64,000 nucleotides of DNA. Source: Leptospira fainei serovar Hurstbridge str. BUT 6 (lineage in GTDB: Bacteria; Spirochaetota; Leptospiria; Leptospirales; Leptospiraceae). Shown piece after piece: positions 19,001-28,681 of this stretch. The DNA is taken from positions 1 through 64,000 of the forward strand of contig NZ_AKWZ02000004.1 in the NCBI RefSeq assembly GCF_000306235.2, in the 5' to 3' direction. Under the pieces are notes generated by a model that saw only the letters and a program-made list of their open reading frames with translations, did not search any database and was not told where the DNA came from. The translations under genes and the position numbers were made by a program. Position 1 is the stretch's first letter; each line of letters begins with the position of its first letter.

Positions 19001-19662
19001 TCCTTCGGATCAACAATCTTTCCCGAACGTACGGTTCAATGAAAGCAGTTAATTCCGTTTCATTCGACGTAAACCAATCCGATTATGTCGCTATTGTCGG
19101 GCCCTCCGGTTCCGGAAAAACCACTCTACTCTCGATGATAACCGGAATGCTTACAAGCACCGAGGGAGAGATTTATTTTGATACTCTGAAACTATCCAGT
19201 ATGAGCAAAGGGCAATTGGCCAATTTCCGAGCTCGCTATATAGGATTGATTTTTCAATTTTCCGAACTTGTCTCCCATTTGACGGTCGAGGAGAATATTC
19301 TCCTGCCTGCCTTATTGGTCGGAAAGTTCGGCGAACAAGAATATAAGGAAAAATGCGAATACCTTATTTCTAGCCTAAACTTGAATGCGATCCGTAATCA
19401 ATTGCCGACACGCCTCTCGGGCGGACAAATTCAAATGACCGCCATCGCGAGAGCTTTGATAAACGAACCGGAAATTCTGCTGGCCGACGAACCTTCCGGA
19501 GATTTGGACCCGGAAAATAGCGAACTAGTGCGAAAATTGCTTTCGGACTTTAATTCAAGGGGCTTGACCGTACTTCTCGTCACCCACGATATGAATCTTG
19601 CCTTCGACGCAAAGACAATCTATGAAATGAGAGAAGGAAGCTTTACTCGAGTCGTGAAATGA
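18997..19662 (+). CDS. ABC transporter ATP-binding protein (LolD/MacB type)
   Basis: 221 residues with Walker [10 protein letters not shown] at 35-43, Q-loop in LIFQFSELV, signature LSGGQ near 140, Walker [14 protein letters not shown] and switch His in VTHD. The class energises FtsX-type permeases in lipoprotein sorting, macrolide export or cell-wall control. Its start overlaps the permease stop and its stop overlaps the ROK kinase start, each by ATGA, giving a tightly coupled chain. The transported substrate cannot be told. Confidence 0.92.
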   Translation: MILRINNLSRTYGSMKAVNSVSFDVNQSDYVAIVGPSGSGKTTLLSMITGMLTSTEGEIYFDTLKLSSMSKGQLANFRARYIGLIFQFSELVSHLTVEENILLPALLVGKFGEQEYKEKCEYLISSLNLNAIRNQLPTRLSGGQIQMTAIARALINEPEILLADEPSGDLDPENSELVRKLLSDFNSRGLTVLLVTHDMNLAFDAKTIYEMREGSFTRVVK

Positions 19663-20564
19663 AGTCCTTCCTCGGAGTGGACATCGGCGCACAAAGCGTC
19701 AAAGCATGTAGAACCGACGAGCACGGGACGCTCTTGTCACAATCCTCGATTTCCACGGGTGCTGACATTGACTCCGACTCCTTTCTCTCTTCATTAAAAA
19801 CGATCATTCAAGAATTAATGGAGGAAGGGAATTCTCCGGTTTCCGGAATCGGACTGGGAAGCCCCGGCCCGCTCGATAAGGATGCGGGAATTCTTATATC
19901 TTCGGCTAACCTTCCAAAGCTAAAGAATGTTCCCATCGTTTCGTACTTAAAAGATTCTTTCGGAATACCGGTCTACTATGATAACGATGCGAATTGCGCA
20001 GCTCTCGGAGAATATTGGTACGGGGTAGGCAAAGGATCTCGGAACCTAGTCGTTATCACGTTAGGTACCGGCATCGGAGGGGGCTGGGTATATGAAGGTT
20101 CACTCTTTGACGGCTATAAGGGAAACAGTATGGAAGTCGGACACAACACGATACGTCCAGGCGGAACGCTCTGCGGCTGTGGGCATCGTGGATGCGCCGA
20201 AGCTTACTTCAGTACTAGCGGATTCTCTACTCGGTATCGGGAGCTTACCGGCAGAAATTTTAGCGATGCGAAGGAATTCTTCTCTTTAGTGAAAAAAGGA
20301 GAACAGGAGGCCAACTTGATTTTAGAAGAAGGCATTGAAATTCTATCCGAATTAATCCGAAATTTGATCCATATTTTGAATCCGGAATGCGTTGTTCTTT
20401 CGGGCGGTCTAGTTAAATCCTATTCTCTATTCGGAAAACAGCTTGAAAAGCGAGTTCGAGAAATCATCTTTCCGGTATTCAGAAACTATACCAGAATTCT
20501 CGCAGGAGGCTCGGTAACGGGCGCTTTAGGCGCTGCGAGCCTTTGCTTAGGACGGATCCCATGA
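19659..20564 (+). CDS. ROK-family sugar kinase (probable glucokinase)
   Basis: 301 residues. ATP-binding DIGAQSVKA lies at the N-terminus. The catalytic base is Asp110 in [12 protein letters not shown]. The ROK zinc site is complete: His162, Cys172, Cys174 and Cys179. The phosphate loop TLGTGIGGG and the C-terminal VLSGGLVKS are present. It would phosphorylate glucose or a related hexose in the cytoplasm; repressor function is unlikely because no N-terminal winged helix is present. The gene overlaps both neighbours by four bases. Confidence 0.9.
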   Translation: MKSFLGVDIGAQSVKACRTDEHGTLLSQSSISTGADIDSDSFLSSLKTIIQELMEEGNSPVSGIGLGSPGPLDKDAGILISSANLPKLKNVPIVSYLKDSFGIPVYYDNDANCAALGEYWYGVGKGSRNLVVITLGTGIGGGWVYEGSLFDGYKGNSMEVGHNTIRPGGTLCGCGHRGCAEAYFSTSGFSTRYRELTGRNFSDAKEFFSLVKKGEQEANLILEEGIEILSELIRNLIHILNPECVVLSGGLVKSYSLFGKQLEKRVREIIFPVFRNYTRILAGGSVTGALGAASLCLGRIP

Positions 20565-20911
20565 ACGAGCCGAATTGCCTTTTTTGCAGAATTATCCGAA
20601 AGGAAATTCCCTCAAAAATCGCCTATGAAGACGAAGAAATATTAGCTTTTCATGATGTTTCTCCCCAAGCTCCGATTCATGTACTGGTCATCCCAAAGAA
20701 GCATTTCGTATCCTTGGACGATATCGGACCGGAGGAAAAAAAACTAGCGGGAGAAATTCTTTTCCGAATTCGAGAAGTGGCCCGATCTCTTGGGCTGGAA
20801 AAGGACGGTTATCGTGTCGTAAACAACAAAGGTCCGCTTGGCGGTCAAACGGTGTTTCACCTGCACTTCCATCTATTGGGTGGTCGGCACATGACTTGGC
20901 CGCCCGGTTGA
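20561..20911 (+). CDS. HIT-family nucleotide-binding protein (HinT type)
   Basis: From ATG 20561, overlapping the kinase TGA stop, the protein is 116 residues. It has the histidine triad H100, H102, H104 (HLHFHLL), the N-terminal CLFC zinc-type pair and the VIPKKHF segment. HinT-like proteins hydrolyse purine nucleoside phosphoramidates. A longer frame from 20543 exists but the coupled ATG gives the standard N-terminus. Confidence 0.93.
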   Translation: MNEPNCLFCRIIRKEIPSKIAYEDEEILAFHDVSPQAPIHVLVIPKKHFVSLDDIGPEEKKLAGEILFRIREVARSLGLEKDGYRVVNNKGPLGGQTVFHLHFHLLGGRHMTWPPG

Positions 20912-20930
20912 AATCCTCGGAGTATACGAC

Positions 20931-21899
20931 TTGAAAAAATTCTTCATTGGAATCATCATTAGTGTTTTTGCCCTTGGCTTTCTATTCTGGAAGTTAGATC
21001 TTTCAGGTTTTTATAATATTCAAGAAAGATGGCAGCCGATATATCTAATTCCGTTCTTTATGGCCGTAATTTGGGGTTTATTTCTTTTTTCCTGGCGATG
21101 GTATCTACTTTTAGGAAAAAAAATCTCCTTCAAAACCTCGGTTTTATCGGCGTATATAGGCGTCGGAGCCAACCAATTTCTGCCGGCGAGAGGGGGAGAT
21201 ATCTTTCGACTCTATTTATGTAAAAAGGATTCGGATTCCAGTTACGGATCTTTGGTGAGCAGTCTTTTTCTAGAAAAGGTTTTGGATTTTGCGTTTATTT
21301 TCAGTGCGGGACTTGGCGCCTTCTTCTTACTCGGGATTCATCAGGATTTCGTTCGTTTCGTTTTACCCTTATTGGGAATTCTTTCGATCGTTTTCACTCT
21401 GATTTTTGTACGACTTTTTTATATAAAGCTTGCTCGATTCGGAGAAAACGTTTTCGCCAAATTCGGAAAAAGAAATTTCTTTCAGGATAAACTCACACCC
21501 CTAATCACAGAGCTTGGCGAGTTCTTAACTTTGAAAAACGCGGGAAAGCATGGCGCTTTAACTGCGGCAACTTGGTTAGTGGGTTACGGGATTCATTATA
21601 CTCTGCTGCAGTATTTAGTCGGAATTCATCTCAGTCCGTTAGAAACGATTTTCATTATGTTTTGCGGTGCAGTGGGCGTCATGGTCCCTTCGGCGCCTTC
21701 CGGAGCGGGAGTTTATCACGCATCCATTACTTCCGGCTTCGTGTTGCTGGGGCGGGAAAGTTCGGAAGGATTAGTGTACGCCACGACCGTTCATCTCGGT
21801 CAAATGATGGCGTTAGGAATTATAACGGTAATTTTATATTCATACTGGTCGTTTACAGGCGGTAGCGATCGTTCAAAAGCCGATCCAAGAACGATCTAA
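20931..21899 (+). CDS. YbhN/UPF0104-family integral membrane protein
   Basis: 322 residues from TTG 20931 with about eight membrane spans. The family signatures are the segment [17 protein letters not shown] after the second span and [15 protein letters not shown] near the C-terminus, as in the flippase-like domain of lysylphosphatidylglycerol synthase TM proteins. The soluble synthetase domain of MprF is absent. The family is linked to lipid or glycolipid translocation but function here is unproven. It follows the HIT gene by 19 bases. Confidence 0.85.
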   Translation: MKKFFIGIIISVFALGFLFWKLDLSGFYNIQERWQPIYLIPFFMAVIWGLFLFSWRWYLLLGKKISFKTSVLSAYIGVGANQFLPARGGDIFRLYLCKKDSDSSYGSLVSSLFLEKVLDFAFIFSAGLGAFFLLGIHQDFVRFVLPLLGILSIVFTLIFVRLFYIKLARFGENVFAKFGKRNFFQDKLTPLITELGEFLTLKNAGKHGALTAATWLVGYGIHYTLLQYLVGIHLSPLETIFIMFCGAVGVMVPSAPSGAGVYHASITSGFVLLGRESSEGLVYATTVHLGQMMALGIITVILYSYWSFTGGSDRSKADPRTI

Positions 21900-22174
21900 G
21901 ACTTTATCCGATCCGATCCTTAAAGATTGCGGCAATACTAAAGTATTTCAATCAGCTTTATTCCCGAAGATCAAGACCGGAATTCTAAATCTCAAGGCAC
22001 AATTTTCGGATTCCGCGATTAGGAATTTTAAAACTAAATATGACAGCCTTTGTCAGGCCCGAAATTTTCGGCGGTCAACTTCATCTCTAAGAGATATTTC
22101 TTTTTACAAGATTGGGAATCTTTTCGTTTGCTTTTATCGGGCTTTCTTGTATACGAATCTTCTAAGAGACAATC

Positions 22175-22606
22175 ATGAAAAACCAATTTACAGCTTCCGC
22201 AAGCGTCCAAATTCACGCGAGTCCCGCAAAAGTCTGGCAAGGACTAACAGATCCGAATTTAATTAAGAAGTATTTCTTCGGAACGGAAGCGATTTCCGAT
22301 TGGAAGGTGGGAAGTCCTTTGCATTTTAAAGGGGTATGGGAAGGAAAGGAATATCTTGATAAAGGAACGATTTTGCAAGTCGTGCCCGAGAAATTGTTTC
22401 GTTACAATTATTTAAGTTCCTTCTCCAACATGGAAGATGTCCCCGAAAATTATGCCAATGTCACTTACGAACTTTCTCATCAGAACGGGGAAACCTCGCT
22501 CGTTGTAACACAAGACAATATACTTTCGGACGATGCTCGAAAGCATTCCGAGCAAAACTGGCTTTTTATCCTGAATGAATTAAAGAAACTTTTAGAAGGA
22601 GCCTAA
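22175..22606 (+). CDS. SRPBCC/AHSA1-like small protein
   Basis: 143 residues with the START/Bet v1-like order: an N-terminal strand (TASASVQIHASPAKVW), GLTDPNLIKKYFFG, a Trp-rich beta region (GSPLHFKGVWEG) and a long C-terminal helix (HSEQNWLFILNELKKLL). The AHSA1 branch includes Hsp90-ATPase activator-like and ligand-binding proteins; the ligand is unknown. It stands alone between a 275-base gap and a convergent lipoprotein gene. Confidence 0.85.
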   Translation: MKNQFTASASVQIHASPAKVWQGLTDPNLIKKYFFGTEAISDWKVGSPLHFKGVWEGKEYLDKGTILQVVPEKLFRYNYLSSFSNMEDVPENYANVTYELSHQNGETSLVVTQDNILSDDARKHSEQNWLFILNELKKLLEGA

Positions 22607-22699
22607 GAGTTACAAAGAACAGTCCTTGATTCGACGAGGCAGATTCCTATGAAAAAGAATTTCACCGGAATCCACCCTAAAGTCTTACGAAGCTTTCGC

Positions 22700-23119
22700 T
22701 CAGTTTTTAGAAAACTTCTCCAAACCTTCGCAACCGGGAATCGTATGCTTTCCTTTTCCCTTATATAGATCACAATTCGATTTTTCGACAGCGTCGACGC
22801 AAGTTTCGAAAGCTGTTACCATATCAGGAGTGACTTCCTGCTTTTTCTCCTGACGTTCCTTTCTGGATTTTTCAAAGCTTTCTTTGAAATGAGCGATACA
22901 AGCTTCTTCGGATTGCATAAACGCAGGAATCATATTTCGATATTGAGCCGGTACCTTAGCGATCTCATCCTTAGTACATTCGATCGATTTCGAGCACATC
23001 GCTTTTTGAAATCTTGGAGCTAACTCCATTAATTTCTCCTCCGGTGATTTCGAGGACTTGCAATCTCCGAGGAAAGAAATACACAATGCGGATAATAGAG
23101 ATAGGATTAAAAATCTCAT
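22700..23119 (-). CDS. Cys-rich small exported protein, probable lipoprotein
   Basis: From ATG 23119, a hydrophobic signal sequence (RFLILSLLSALCISFLG) ends at DCKSS, which could be a spirochaete lipobox although Asp before Cys is unusual. The mature part is helical and has six more Cys (in AMCSKSIECTK, EACIAHF, ETCVDA, SNCDL and GCEG), suggesting disulfides. The layout resembles a Leptospira-specific family of Cys-rich helical lipoproteins that I recall. A longer frame starts at 23152. No partner gene is apparent. Confidence 0.7.
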   Translation of the reverse strand: MRFLILSLLSALCISFLGDCKSSKSPEEKLMELAPRFQKAMCSKSIECTKDEIAKVPAQYRNMIPAFMQSEEACIAHFKESFEKSRKERQEKKQEVTPDMVTAFETCVDAVEKSNCDLYKGKGKHTIPGCEGLEKFSKN

Positions 23120-23260
23120 CAAAATAATCTCCGGTAAATAAATTTCAGACAAACCTAACGGGAAGAGTTTGCCGGGAAATTCTTTTTCCTAAGAGCAATA
23201 AGAAATTTCTTTCGAATATCCGCTTTAATGGAGGATATCGGACAGTCGTTTAACGGTATG

Positions 23261-24715
23261 CTACGCGACTTTAGGAGAAAGTTTATGAACGACCGCCTTT
23301 TGCCCGACCCCTTTCAAGGAAGCTTCGGAGGTTTCCCAATTATACCCTTTTTCGTGCAGTAATTCGTTAACCCCGGGCGTGTTTAAAACCGAATTAGTCA
23401 CCCAAATTTCTCCGGCTTTCGCTAAGCCTTGTACTCGAGCCGCTATATTCACGCTATGCCCGAAATAATCCAATCGCTCGTCGTTAATGACTGCGAGCGA
23501 AGGACCTTCGTTTAAACCGACTTTCAATCCGATTTCAAAATCCTTCGTATGAGATCCCTGGTTCATTTGATCGATCATCGTCATCATCTCTAACGAAGAA
23601 AGCAACCCTTCCAACGGAGAGGAAAAAGCCGCCATGATCGCGTCGCCCATCGTCTTTACGATCGCCCCGTTATGTTTTTTTACAGCATCCATTAGCAGGT
23701 GGAAATGCTCCTTAACCAAACGATAAGCGACCATGTCCCCCGCTTTATCGTACATTTCCGTCGATCCCCTTAAATCGGTAAACATGATCGTTAAACTTTT
23801 AACGTTCAGGTTTAAGTTCTGTCTTAATTGCTGAACGCGAAAAAGATCCCTAAAGGTTTGATTATTCAATAGATTCTTAGCAGTCAGAAATTTTTCTATT
23901 TTCGTCGGATGTTCTTTTATTATCGCCGAAATTCGATTCATACTTGGCGTTAAATGAATTCCTCCCGTTCTAGCGATAGTATTGTTCGTCACTTTAATAT
24001 CGTATTTCCCTTTCGGAAGGTGCAATTCGGATGGAGTAAATCCGCCGGGAAGCAGATTTAGTTCGATCGAATTCGGTTTTTGTGATTCTTCCTTATCAAA
24101 ATAAAGAAATACGGCAGAATTATTTTCCACGGAAGTAAATTGGTAAGCCTTAAGTTCTTCCGCATTTAAATTTATTACGGTCGACTCGTTTGGATCCAAT
24201 CGAACTAGCCCGTGCATATTGGAACTAATGAATCGAAGCAGTTGCGGAGACTTTTGATAGTTGGCGGAAAAATGATACCGGTAATAGGATTCGATATCTT
24301 GCAGAGAGAGCGAGGTAACGTCTATACGTTTAACGGATGGATGAATCGAGAAAGTCACCTCGACTTGGTCGTCGAGTGTCGTAGGAACGTCTATATTACA
24401 GATATAACAATGAAAATATTCTTCGTCGATTTCATCCAACGATTTATGACTTGCAGTCACCCCCCCGCAAGCGGGACAAATCATATTATAAGCGATATCG
24501 AATAAACCGATTTTCGCTCCATGCAAAAAGAGGTCTAACGCGACATTCGGCTTGAAATCGGATTTCGAAGCGAATCGAAACGGGTTGATTCTAATCAAGT
24601 CCCAATCCCCCGCTTTGCGTAATACTCCTATAAACTTACCGATATCGGATTTGTTCAATGTGGGAAATCCTTCTAACGATTTCTCTTTTTGCTCTAAGTT
24701 AGCTTCCTGGAACAT
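23261..24715 (-). CDS. Class III adenylate cyclase with zinc-ribbon N-terminus (DUF5939-like)
   Basis: 484 residues. The N-terminal half contains a four-Cys zinc ribbon (C80, C83, C103, C106) and a beta-rich region like DUF5939 of Leptospira cyclases. The catalytic domain (about 305-440) has metal Asp314 (FTDLRGST) and Asp358 (MGDAIM), adenine-specifying Lys354 and Asp416 (DYFG), and transition-state Asn423 and Arg427. All key residues are present, so an active adenylate cyclase is likely. The start has a clear AAAGGAGA site 5 bases upstream. It diverges from the ketoacyl synthase gene at 24965 across a region with a dyad. Confidence 0.9.
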   Translation of the reverse strand: MFQEANLEQKEKSLEGFPTLNKSDIGKFIGVLRKAGDWDLIRINPFRFASKSDFKPNVALDLFLHGAKIGLFDIAYNMICPACGGVTASHKSLDEIDEEYFHCYICNIDVPTTLDDQVEVTFSIHPSVKRIDVTSLSLQDIESYYRYHFSANYQKSPQLLRFISSNMHGLVRLDPNESTVINLNAEELKAYQFTSVENNSAVFLYFDKEESQKPNSIELNLLPGGFTPSELHLPKGKYDIKVTNNTIARTGGIHLTPSMNRISAIIKEHPTKIEKFLTAKNLLNNQTFRDLFRVQQLRQNLNLNVKSLTIMFTDLRGSTEMYDKAGDMVAYRLVKEHFHLLMDAVKKHNGAIVKTMGDAIMAAFSSPLEGLLSSLEMMTMIDQMNQGSHTKDFEIGLKVGLNEGPSLAVINDERLDYFGHSVNIAARVQGLAKAGEIWVTNSVLNTPGVNELLHEKGYNWETSEASLKGVGQKAVVHKLSPKVA

Positions 24716-24773
24716 GAGATTCTCCTTTCAAAGAAACTTACAAATGAATGCGGCGCTTTTCGGACACGGATAC

Positions 24774-24798
24774 AATTGTAACGAAAATAATTACAATT
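24774..24798. promoter_or_regulatory. 8-bp dyad between cyclase and ketoacyl synthase genes
   Basis: AATTGTAA (24774-24781) and its complement TTACAATT (24791-24798) are separated by nine bases. It sits 59 bases upstream of the cyclase start and 167 upstream of the divergent gene. It could be a regulator-binding site; no regulator is identified. Confidence 0.4.
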
Positions 24799-24964
24799 AG
24801 TTGGACGTTCGGTGAACGTATAGTTTGCGATAGAATCCGGAATTTTCTTCATTATGGGTGGCGAGAAAAGAATTTTTCCCTTTTTTTCCGTCGAAAAGTT
24901 GCAGGAATAATTTTTTTATTCCAATTTCGAGCAGATAAGCCATTCTTACGTCCCAACTCTTGAT

Positions 24965-26251
24965 ATGGAAAAGATTAAAAATGGAAAGAACTCGAGAGTC
25001 GTAGTCACCGGTATCGGAGTTATTCTCCCGAATACGTTCAGCGTTCCCGATTTTTGGACGAACATTTCCGAAGGAAAGTCCCAGCTTCAATTCATTACTC
25101 GGTTTCCCGTCGATGATTTTCCGGTAAAAGTAGCCGGAGAAATGAATACTTTCGATTGGAAGCGACACCTTCCAGATTTAAACGAAAAATACGCTAAAAA
25201 TTATAACACGGAAACCTTTGCCTTAATGGCAGCGATGGAAGAGGCAAATAGAGACGCCAAAATCGAAAAAGGGACGTTAGATCCTTCTCGCGTAGGTTTT
25301 ATAGACTCTTCTTCAAGAGCGTCTCTATCATGGTGGGATTTTGCCTGGCGAAAATACATAGAGGAAAAGGATCAAAGCATCTTTGACCGATATTCCGTGC
25401 TAACTTCGATGGCTTCCAACCCGACGAATCTGACCGCAATCAATTCCAATATTCAAGGTTTCGTAACCACCATCTCCGCCGCTTGCGTTGGCGGACATCA
25501 CGCAATCAGCTTATGTTATCAGGCTATCCGAAAAGGACGTGCAGAAATCATGTATGCTGGCGGTCATGAGTTCCCGCTCTTGAAACCGTTGATGATGATG
25601 TACTCCGATCCTGTAAGTCGAGTTATGTCCTTAGAAAAGGAGGACCCAAAACGGGGTATCCGTCCTTACGATAAAAACCGGGACGGCTTTTTATTAGGCG
25701 AAGGTGCAGTCGTCCTCGTATTGGAAAGATTGGATCGCGCATTGAATAGGGGCGCAAAAATCTACGCGGAAGTCATAGGCACTTACAGCTATAACGAAGC
25801 CGATCACGCGATGAGAATGGATTTAACCGGTAAAAAGGCGGCAAACGGATTAAAGCATTTAATGAAAATTAGTAATATCCATTTAGGAGATATCGACTAT
25901 TTTTGCGGCCATGGAACCGCTACTTATAATAACGATCTCGCGGAAAGCAGAGCGATCTCAATATTGTATGATGGAAAACCTAAATTCCACTGGGCGCCCG
26001 TCGGGTCCATTAAGCCGATTTTCGGACATACGTTCGGCGCGGCAGGGATCATAAACGTGGCCGCGACTTCCCTAATGCTAAAAAACCAAACCGTTTGTCC
26101 GACAATCAATTTAACGGATCCGGATCCGGAATGCGATCACGACCATGCCGCCGAAGGTCCCCGCAAAACGCGACTGAGGTACGCGATTTCTATGGCCTTT
26201 GCGATCGGCAGCCAATCTTCCTTTGTCAGCTTGGCCGCGCCCGATTTTTGA
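24965..26251 (+). CDS. Beta-ketoacyl synthase (FabF-like)
   Basis: 428 residues with the thiolase-fold triad of condensing enzymes: Cys174 (SAACVGG), His316 (CGHGTATYNND) and His355 (IFGHTFGAAG). The usual THGTGT is GHGTAT here, so it is a divergent member of the KAS II group, perhaps for a specialised lipid or polyketide-like product rather than bulk fatty acid synthesis. No strong ribosome-binding site is seen before ATG 24965. The SiaB-like gene begins eight bases downstream. Confidence 0.88.
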   Translation: MEKIKNGKNSRVVVTGIGVILPNTFSVPDFWTNISEGKSQLQFITRFPVDDFPVKVAGEMNTFDWKRHLPDLNEKYAKNYNTETFALMAAMEEANRDAKIEKGTLDPSRVGFIDSSSRASLSWWDFAWRKYIEEKDQSIFDRYSVLTSMASNPTNLTAINSNIQGFVTTISAACVGGHHAISLCYQAIRKGRAEIMYAGGHEFPLLKPLMMMYSDPVSRVMSLEKEDPKRGIRPYDKNRDGFLLGEGAVVLVLERLDRALNRGAKIYAEVIGTYSYNEADHAMRMDLTGKKAANGLKHLMKISNIHLGDIDYFCGHGTATYNNDLAESRAISILYDGKPKFHWAPVGSIKPIFGHTFGAAGIINVAATSLMLKNQTVCPTINLTDPDPECDHDHAAEGPRKTRLRYAISMAFAIGSQSSFVSLAAPDF

Positions 26252-26259
26252 GGAAAAAT

Positions 26260-26811
26260 ATGCAACTGTCAAAACAATATAACATTCTAAGAAAGACCGG
26301 TGTTGCTTTACTTTATAAAGGTCCTTTTTCCGAAACGACGATCGCTTCCTTAAACGAGCTGCTAAAGGAAAAGCTTATCGGGGAAAAAAAACGAAATCGG
26401 ATTCTCACGGTCTTCGTTGAGATGGCTCAGAACGTCGCCCATTATTCGCTGGAAAGGGATGAAAAAAGCGGAATCGGAATTTTAGTGTTGAGAAGAAAAG
26501 CTCACAATTGGGAATTGAACTGCGGGAACTCCATCAATCCCGAAAAAATATCGTATTTAAAGGAAAGACTGGAAGAAACCAAACATTTATCCCCTGAAGA
26601 ATTAAAAGAAAAATATAATATTCAAATTCGCTCGGATAGACCGCAGGATAGCAAAGGTGCAGGATTAGGATTTTATGAAATAGCCAGGAAATCGGATCTT
26701 CCGCTAGTTTTTCAATTTGAAAAAGGGGAAGACGGAGGCGTCTTTTTCAGGTTAACGGCAAGATTCCTTTTGATCGATAAGGAAGAATTCTCAAAAGGCG
26801 ATGGGATTTGA
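26260..26811 (+). CDS. SiaB-family protein kinase-like protein (DUF6272), first copy
   Basis: 183 residues from ATG 26260 with an AGGAAA site 6 bases before it. It has a GHKL-like N box (FVEMAQNVAHYS) and G box (SDRPQDSKGAGLGFYEIA), and matches the paralogue at 38660 along most of its length. In Pseudomonas, SiaB phosphorylates SiaC and is opposed by the phosphatase SiaA. Here no siaC is adjacent, but a PP2C-type phosphatase lies convergently 27 bases away and a class III cyclase is 1.5 kb upstream. A role in partner switching is inferred from family and context. Confidence 0.85.
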   Translation: MQLSKQYNILRKTGVALLYKGPFSETTIASLNELLKEKLIGEKKRNRILTVFVEMAQNVAHYSLERDEKSGIGILVLRRKAHNWELNCGNSINPEKISYLKERLEETKHLSPEELKEKYNIQIRSDRPQDSKGAGLGFYEIARKSDLPLVFQFEKGEDGGVFFRLTARFLLIDKEEFSKGDGI

Positions 26812-26838
26812 TTTTTCCTCTTCGAAATTACGGGTCGT

Positions 26839-27603
26839 TTATAAACTATCCACTCGTATCACCAGAACGGTATGATTGTCGCGGGTCATTCCGAGATTAG
26901 CTTCCTCCGAGAGAATAGAGCAGATTTCCTTTAAATCGTCATGCTCCTTGATTACTTTTTCGATCGCATCGATATTTAAAACTTCCGTGAGACCGTCCGT
27001 GCATAGCAACAAATGATCTCCTGCGGAAAGCTTTCCCGTAAAATCGAAAAGATCCGCCTGCATATCCTTCGATCCGGCGCCGATGCAACTTGTCAAAAGA
27101 TTTCTACCGATTCCTGTTCCCAATTCCTCGCCTATATTATGATCGACCGTGACTTTGCTTAAGCCTTCCTTATTCATATGATACAATCGACTGTCCCCTA
27201 CGTTGAAAACCCAGGATTTCTTTTTGCCTAGAAGACAACCGACTAAAGTAGTTCCCATATTCGGCTTTCCGATGGATTGACCGTAAAAGTTAACTTCGGT
27301 ATTGATTTTCCGAAGTAGATTTTTCCACCCTAACGAAGGTAACTCTTCCAATGGCTGAATGGCTCTTGCCATCCAGGACAATTTCTCCAGGGCGGTCCTG
27401 CTCGCAATTTCGCCGGCTTCATGTCCGCCTAAGCCGTCAGCTAAAGCGAATAGCGCGGGAGATTCGTCGGTATTCGCGTTTCGAACATTCACCAACCCCT
27501 CATGAACTTGACCGCATATAAGTTCCCCGTTTGCAAGAAACGAGTCTTCATTATGGGATCGAAAGTTTCCCTTATCCGTGATTGCGTAATAATGAATGTT
27601 CAT
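26839..27603 (-). CDS. PP2C-type protein serine/threonine phosphatase
   Basis: 254 residues with the metal-binding motifs of the PPM family: NEDSF, ADGLGGHEAGE, VGDSRLY, CTDGLTEVL and DNHTVLV. It is the short, single-domain bacterial form (PrpC/Stp type). It dephosphorylates Ser/Thr of target proteins in the cytoplasm. It is convergent with the SiaB-like gene at 26260, which would provide an opposing kinase; that pairing is an inference. Confidence 0.92.
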   Translation of the reverse strand: MNIHYYAITDKGNFRSHNEDSFLANGELICGQVHEGLVNVRNANTDESPALFALADGLGGHEAGEIASRTALEKLSWMARAIQPLEELPSLGWKNLLRKINTEVNFYGQSIGKPNMGTTLVGCLLGKKKSWVFNVGDSRLYHMNKEGLSKVTVDHNIGEELGTGIGRNLLTSCIGAGSKDMQADLFDFTGKLSAGDHLLLCTDGLTEVLNIDAIEKVIKEHDDLKEICSILSEEANLGMTRDNHTVLVIRVDSL

Positions 27604-27749
27604 TTTTAGAAAATAAGAATATAGCCTTTCGGTATTCTTCCGGATTATCGCTAAGATGACTAAGATTAGCTATTCTACAAGAAAAAAGAAATATTCTTTA
27701 TCTTATAAGAAAATCATTCCTTGGCGGCAATCAGACGGTCGAGCGCGCT

Positions 27750-28511
27750 TTATTTAGCCGTATATCCGCCATCGACAGGTAGCGCCGCACCGGTAATAAA
27801 CGAAGCTTCGTTGGAACAAAGCCAGATTGCCGCCTTCGCGACTTCTTCCGGTTCGGGGAGTCTATTTGCAGGATGTAACCGAGTGATTCTGCGTTCTGCC
27901 TCTGCAGGATCGGAAGAACTTCGAAAAAGGGCTTCCAACATTTCTGTGCGAATGAAACCGGGACAAACCGCGTTGACTCGAATGTTTTGTTCCGCATATT
28001 CTAGAGCGGCGGATTTGGTTAAGCCGATAATGCCGTGCTTTGCCGCGGAATAAGGTGCGACCTTCCAATCCGCTCCCACGATTCCAGCTATCGAAGATAT
28101 ATTCACAATCGCACCTTTTCCTCTCTTCAATAATAAAGGAATCTCGTACTTCATGCAAAGCCAAGCCCCTTTTAAGTTTACGTTTACGACCTTATCCCAG
28201 ACTTTTTCAGGATAATCGTGAAGCGGTAGAGAGAGTCCGCCGACACCCGCATTGTTTACTGCAAAGTCCAATCCTCCGTAAACGGCTTCGGCCTTATCGA
28301 TGAAATCTTTTACTTGAACGTCGCTGGACACATCGCACGGAAAAAATTTTGCCTCTCCGCCAGAACGACGAACTTCATCCTCCACTTTTTTTCCTTCTTC
28401 TTCGCGCCTTCCGCAAAATAAGACTTTGGCTCCTCGAGCGGCAAATTCCAAAACAAGAGATCTTCCGATCCCTGCGTTTCCGCCGGTGACTATTGCTATT
28501 TTATTTTTCAT
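27750..28511 (-). CDS. Short-chain dehydrogenase/reductase (SDR)
   Basis: 253 residues of the classical SDR type. The NAD(P) motif is TGGNAGIGRS, followed by NNAGVGG, the catalytic Ser in NISSIAGIVG and YSAAK with the Tyr and Lys. The C-terminal CPGFIRTEM and GGYTAK are standard. The Arg cluster after the first motif (CGRREEE) suggests NADPH preference. Substrate is unknown. It is alone on the minus strand between a PP2C gene and thioesterase-like genes. Confidence 0.93.
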   Translation of the reverse strand: MKNKIAIVTGGNAGIGRSLVLEFAARGAKVLFCGRREEEGKKVEDEVRRSGGEAKFFPCDVSSDVQVKDFIDKAEAVYGGLDFAVNNAGVGGLSLPLHDYPEKVWDKVVNVNLKGAWLCMKYEIPLLLKRGKGAIVNISSIAGIVGADWKVAPYSAAKHGIIGLTKSAALEYAEQNIRVNAVCPGFIRTEMLEALFRSSSDPAEAERRITRLHPANRLPEPEEVAKAAIWLCSNEASFITGAALPVDGGYTAK

Positions 28512-28681
28512 GTTTAATTGAATGAATCGAGCAGGCCGAATTGCCTTTGCGGGTGATTTTACCGAGTTGATTGAATACCATGAGATCCGGAAAGCGTCAA
28601 CTAAAAACTTTAGGAATCACATAAGCGCGGTTCGAGTCTAGGAAACTCAACTAGAAGAAGCTTTAATTGAGCGGAGAAATT

